Of a DNA stretch of 64,000 nucleotides, positions 62,409 through 64,000 are shown one piece after another. Position numbers and translations under genes: made by a program. Origin of the DNA: CAWCUK01 sp963798775 (lineage in GTDB: Bacteria; Bacteroidota; Ignavibacteria; Ignavibacteriales; Ignavibacteriaceae); the NCBI GenBank assembly GCA_963798775.1, contig CAWCUK010000001.1:1054001-1118000 (forward strand). Reading direction: 5' to 3'. Numbering within the stretch: the first letter of the stretch is position 1; the number at the start of each line of letters is the position of its first letter. Under the pieces are notes generated by a model. That model made no database searches and had not been told where the DNA came from. It saw nothing but the letters and a program-made list of their open reading frames with translations.

Positions 62409-63581
62409 TTAAACTATTCCGGCATTTTGTTTTGGAAAGAAAAGAAAAACAACTGCAACAATAATACTGATAAAAGATGTAATAAGAAAAGGAACCTGTG
62501 GACCGAATTGATCCCAAAGAATTCCTGTAAGAAATGAACCGCACATCATAGCTAAACTCATCATCATAGTTAAAAGACCTATAGCGGAACCTCTAAAATG
62601 GTCGGGAATTAAATCCGAAACCCAAGCTTTAATTACACCTTCGGTTGAGGCGGCATAAATTCCGTAAAACGCGAATAAAACCCACATCAGAAAAAAATTT
62701 GAGGAAAGGGCAAATCCTAAATAAACTGCCGAAAAAATAAATAACCCGATGATGAAAATTTTCTTTTTCCCATATTTATCAGCGGCGTTTCCCAATGGAA
62801 AAGAAGCCGCGGCATAAATTATATTGTAGAATATATAGCCTAATATAGCTATTGTGCCGGATTTGGAGATATCTCTTGATTTTAAAATTAAAAAAACATC
62901 GCTGCTGTTTACCAGGGAAAATAAAGTAACTAATAAAAGTATAATTTTATATTTGGAAGAAGCAGCCTTCCAAAACTCAGCATAATGATTGATTCTTCTT
63001 TCAGTTTTCTCAACTCTTTTTTCTTTAACCATAAATGTAAAGGCAACCGCAATAACCGAAGGGAAAAACGCCACAATAAAAATTAAAGAATAATTTTCCG
63101 GAAAGAAGTGGAGCAATATTAGTGCGGCAACAGGGCCTAAGGCCGCACCAAGTGTATCCATTCCTCTGTGAAATCCGAAAACGGCACCGCTGTTTCCATA
63201 AGCATAACTTGCCAAAAGAGCATCTCGAGGAGCAGTTCTTACACCTTTCCCAACTCTATCCGAAACTCGGGATAATAAAACTGTTCCTATAGAAGGGAAT
63301 ATTCCCGGCAAAGGTTTTGATAAAGCCGAAAGCCCATAACCAATGGTTACAAATATGGAACGTTTTCCAATTTTATCCGAAAGTGAACCAAAATATCCTT
63401 TTAGAAATCCTGCTGTTATCTCGGCTACTCCTTCAATTAATCCAACCACAGCCATTGAAGAACCTAAAACTGAGGTTAAAAAAATCGGAGTAACCGGGTA
63501 AAGCATTTCACTGGCCATATCGGTAAATAAACTTACCAATCCTAAAATTATTACTTGGCGGGAAATCTTCTTTAATTTCAT
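62409..63581 (-). CDS. MFS transporter of unknown substrate
   Basis: The 390-residue protein has 11 to 12 membrane helices. Motif A is in G-S-L-S-D-K-I-G-K-R, and the matching half-repeat is in N-A-A-D-K-Y-G-K-K. S-E-M-L-Y-P-V-T-P and R-V-G-K-G-V-R-T-A-P-R-D-A are typical of a group of MFS proteins without a known ligand, annotated variously as drug or sugar exporters. Only 72 bases separate it from queC. No start-proximal ribosome binding site is evident. Confidence 0.85.
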   Translation of the reverse strand: MKLKKISRQVIILGLVSLFTDMASEMLYPVTPIFLTSVLGSSMAVVGLIEGVAEITAGFLKGYFGSLSDKIGKRSIFVTIGYGLSALSKPLPGIFPSIGTVLLSRVSDRVGKGVRTAPRDALLASYAYGNSGAVFGFHRGMDTLGAALGPVAALILLHFFPENYSLIFIVAFFPSVIAVAFTFMVKEKRVEKTERRINHYAEFWKAASSKYKIILLLVTLFSLVNSSDVFLILKSRDISKSGTIAILGYIFYNIIYAAASFPLGNAADKYGKKKIFIIGLFIFSAVYLGFALSSNFFLMWVLFAFYGIYAASTEGVIKAWVSDLIPDHFRGSAIGLLTMMMSLAMMCGSFLTGILWDQFGPQVPFLITSFISIIVAVVFLFFPKQNAGIV

Positions 63582-63699
63582 AAGGAAATTATAATGGAAA
63601 ATATTTAGGAAAAGATAATGAATTTAAATTTATTAATTTTCATAATCCTTCTTAAGGAAATTAAATGAATTTGTTGACGCAGAAATATTCGACGGAAAA

Positions 63700-63730
63700 T
63701 TGAAGTAAAGAAACTACTTTAGTAAGTTTG
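63700..63730 (+). promoter_or_regulatory. candidate Bacteroidota-type promoter of tpiA
   Basis: TTG at 63700-63702 and TAAGTTTG at 63723-63730 fit the -33 and -7 boxes (TTG, about 19-20 bases, TAnnTTTG). The ATG is 50 bases further on, with AAGGAAATT as ribosome binding site. Confidence 0.45.
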
Positions 63731-63779
63731 AAAAGATTTTTCTGGATTTTCAAAAAAATAAAAAAAGTTTAAGGAAATT

Positions 63780-64000
63780 ATGCGTAAAAAAGTTATAGCC
63801 GGAAACTGGAAGATGAATAAAGATCTTACAGAATCACAAAATTTAATTTCTAAATTAACAGCAGAGTTAGGCAAAGAGGAACTTAATTGTGAAGTTATTA
63901 TTTGTCCTCCTTTTACATCATTAAGTGAAGCGAATATGTTAATAAAAAGTACAAGAATAAAACTTGGCGCCCAGAATATGTCGTTTGAAGACAGCGGTGC
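63780..64000 (+). CDS. tpiA: triosephosphate isomerase, partial at right edge
   Basis: The frame starts at ATG 63780 behind TTTAAGGAAATT and is open to the window edge (73 codons). It opens K-K-V-I-A-G-N-W-K-M-N-K, the family's N-terminal signature, with the active-site Asn and Lys in G-N-W-K-M-N. It continues through I-I-C-P-P-F-T-S-L and L-G-A-Q-N-M-S-F-E-D-S-G-A, all matching TpiA. The glutamate base lies beyond the window. Confidence 0.95.
   Translation, partial: MRKKVIAGNWKMNKDLTESQNLISKLTAELGKEELNCEVIICPPFTSLSEANMLIKSTRIKLGAQNMSFEDSG

Noticed and set aside
1..64000. CRISPR arrays, prophage, integrase-flanked islands, tRNA or rRNA genes
   Set aside because: I found no regularly spaced repeats, phage structural genes, integrases or tRNA-like cloverleafs. 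The accessory-looking regions are operons with base use like their neighbours.

Overview
This 64 kb AT-rich window carries about 60 genes and no visible tRNA, rRNA, CRISPR array, prophage or intact insertion sequence. It most likely comes from the Bacteroidota/Chlorobiota/Ignavibacteriota group, and best fits an Ignavibacteria-like heterotroph. The evidence is a secreted protein ending in a 'YPNPFNPSTT' type IX secretion sorting domain, GH97 and GH13 glycosidases, a methylmalonyl-CoA mutase with a separate B12 subunit, TAnnTTTG promoter boxes, many genes without a strong ribosome binding site, and a flexirubin-free carotenoid operon. The taxonomic call is an inference.

Layout. 1-5 kb: a large receptor-like Ser/Thr kinase with extracytoplasmic propeller and FG-GAP repeats, a palindromic element, and a frameshifted membrane acyltransferase. 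5-15 kb: a DedA/YqaA protein, two lipoproteins (one an amidase), a dienelactone hydrolase, a GH97 alpha-glucosidase, a T9SS cargo protein and transketolase. 15-24 kb: a DUF4230 protein, an osmoprotectant ABC transporter in one operon with a secreted GH13 enzyme, a 697-residue coiled-coil protein, a PBP4-type carboxypeptidase and an AI-2E family permease. 24-27 kb: PAP2-like protein, methylmalonyl-CoA epimerase and mutase. 27.5-35.7 kb: a nine-gene, translationally coupled carotenoid operon (crtI, crtB, unknown, crtYcd, crtD-like, acyltransferase, glycosyltransferase, cruF-like, crtW-like). Its predicted product is an acylated glycoside of a monocyclic 4-keto-carotenoid, of the salinixanthin type. 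35.7-51.6 kb: a signalling island. A peptide-type ABC transporter is coupled to a kinase-ATPase-TPR protein (PknK-like architecture). This is followed by a sigma-54 activator, a lipoprotein behind a candidate sigma-54 promoter, a TPR protein and two histidine kinases; the transporter ATPases diverge on the other strand. 51-64 kb: housekeeping genes, namely aldo-keto reductase, a highly expressed-looking 54-residue protein, a divergent KamA radical SAM enzyme, Ogt, Nfu, asparaginase, MurI, GlnD, QueF, QueC, an MFS transporter and the start of TpiA.

Nine loci are interrupted by single-base indels, mostly in short A/T or G/C runs. They include essential murI (two indels) and glnD. Mixed insertions and deletions in otherwise well-preserved genes look like residual sequencing or assembly errors more than real decay. 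I annotate these as whole genes and give the site of each shift.

The most promising biology is (i) the transporter-kinase-sigma-54 island, (ii) the 'inverted' receptor kinase at the left end, and (iii) the carotenoid operon with its unknown exported protein.
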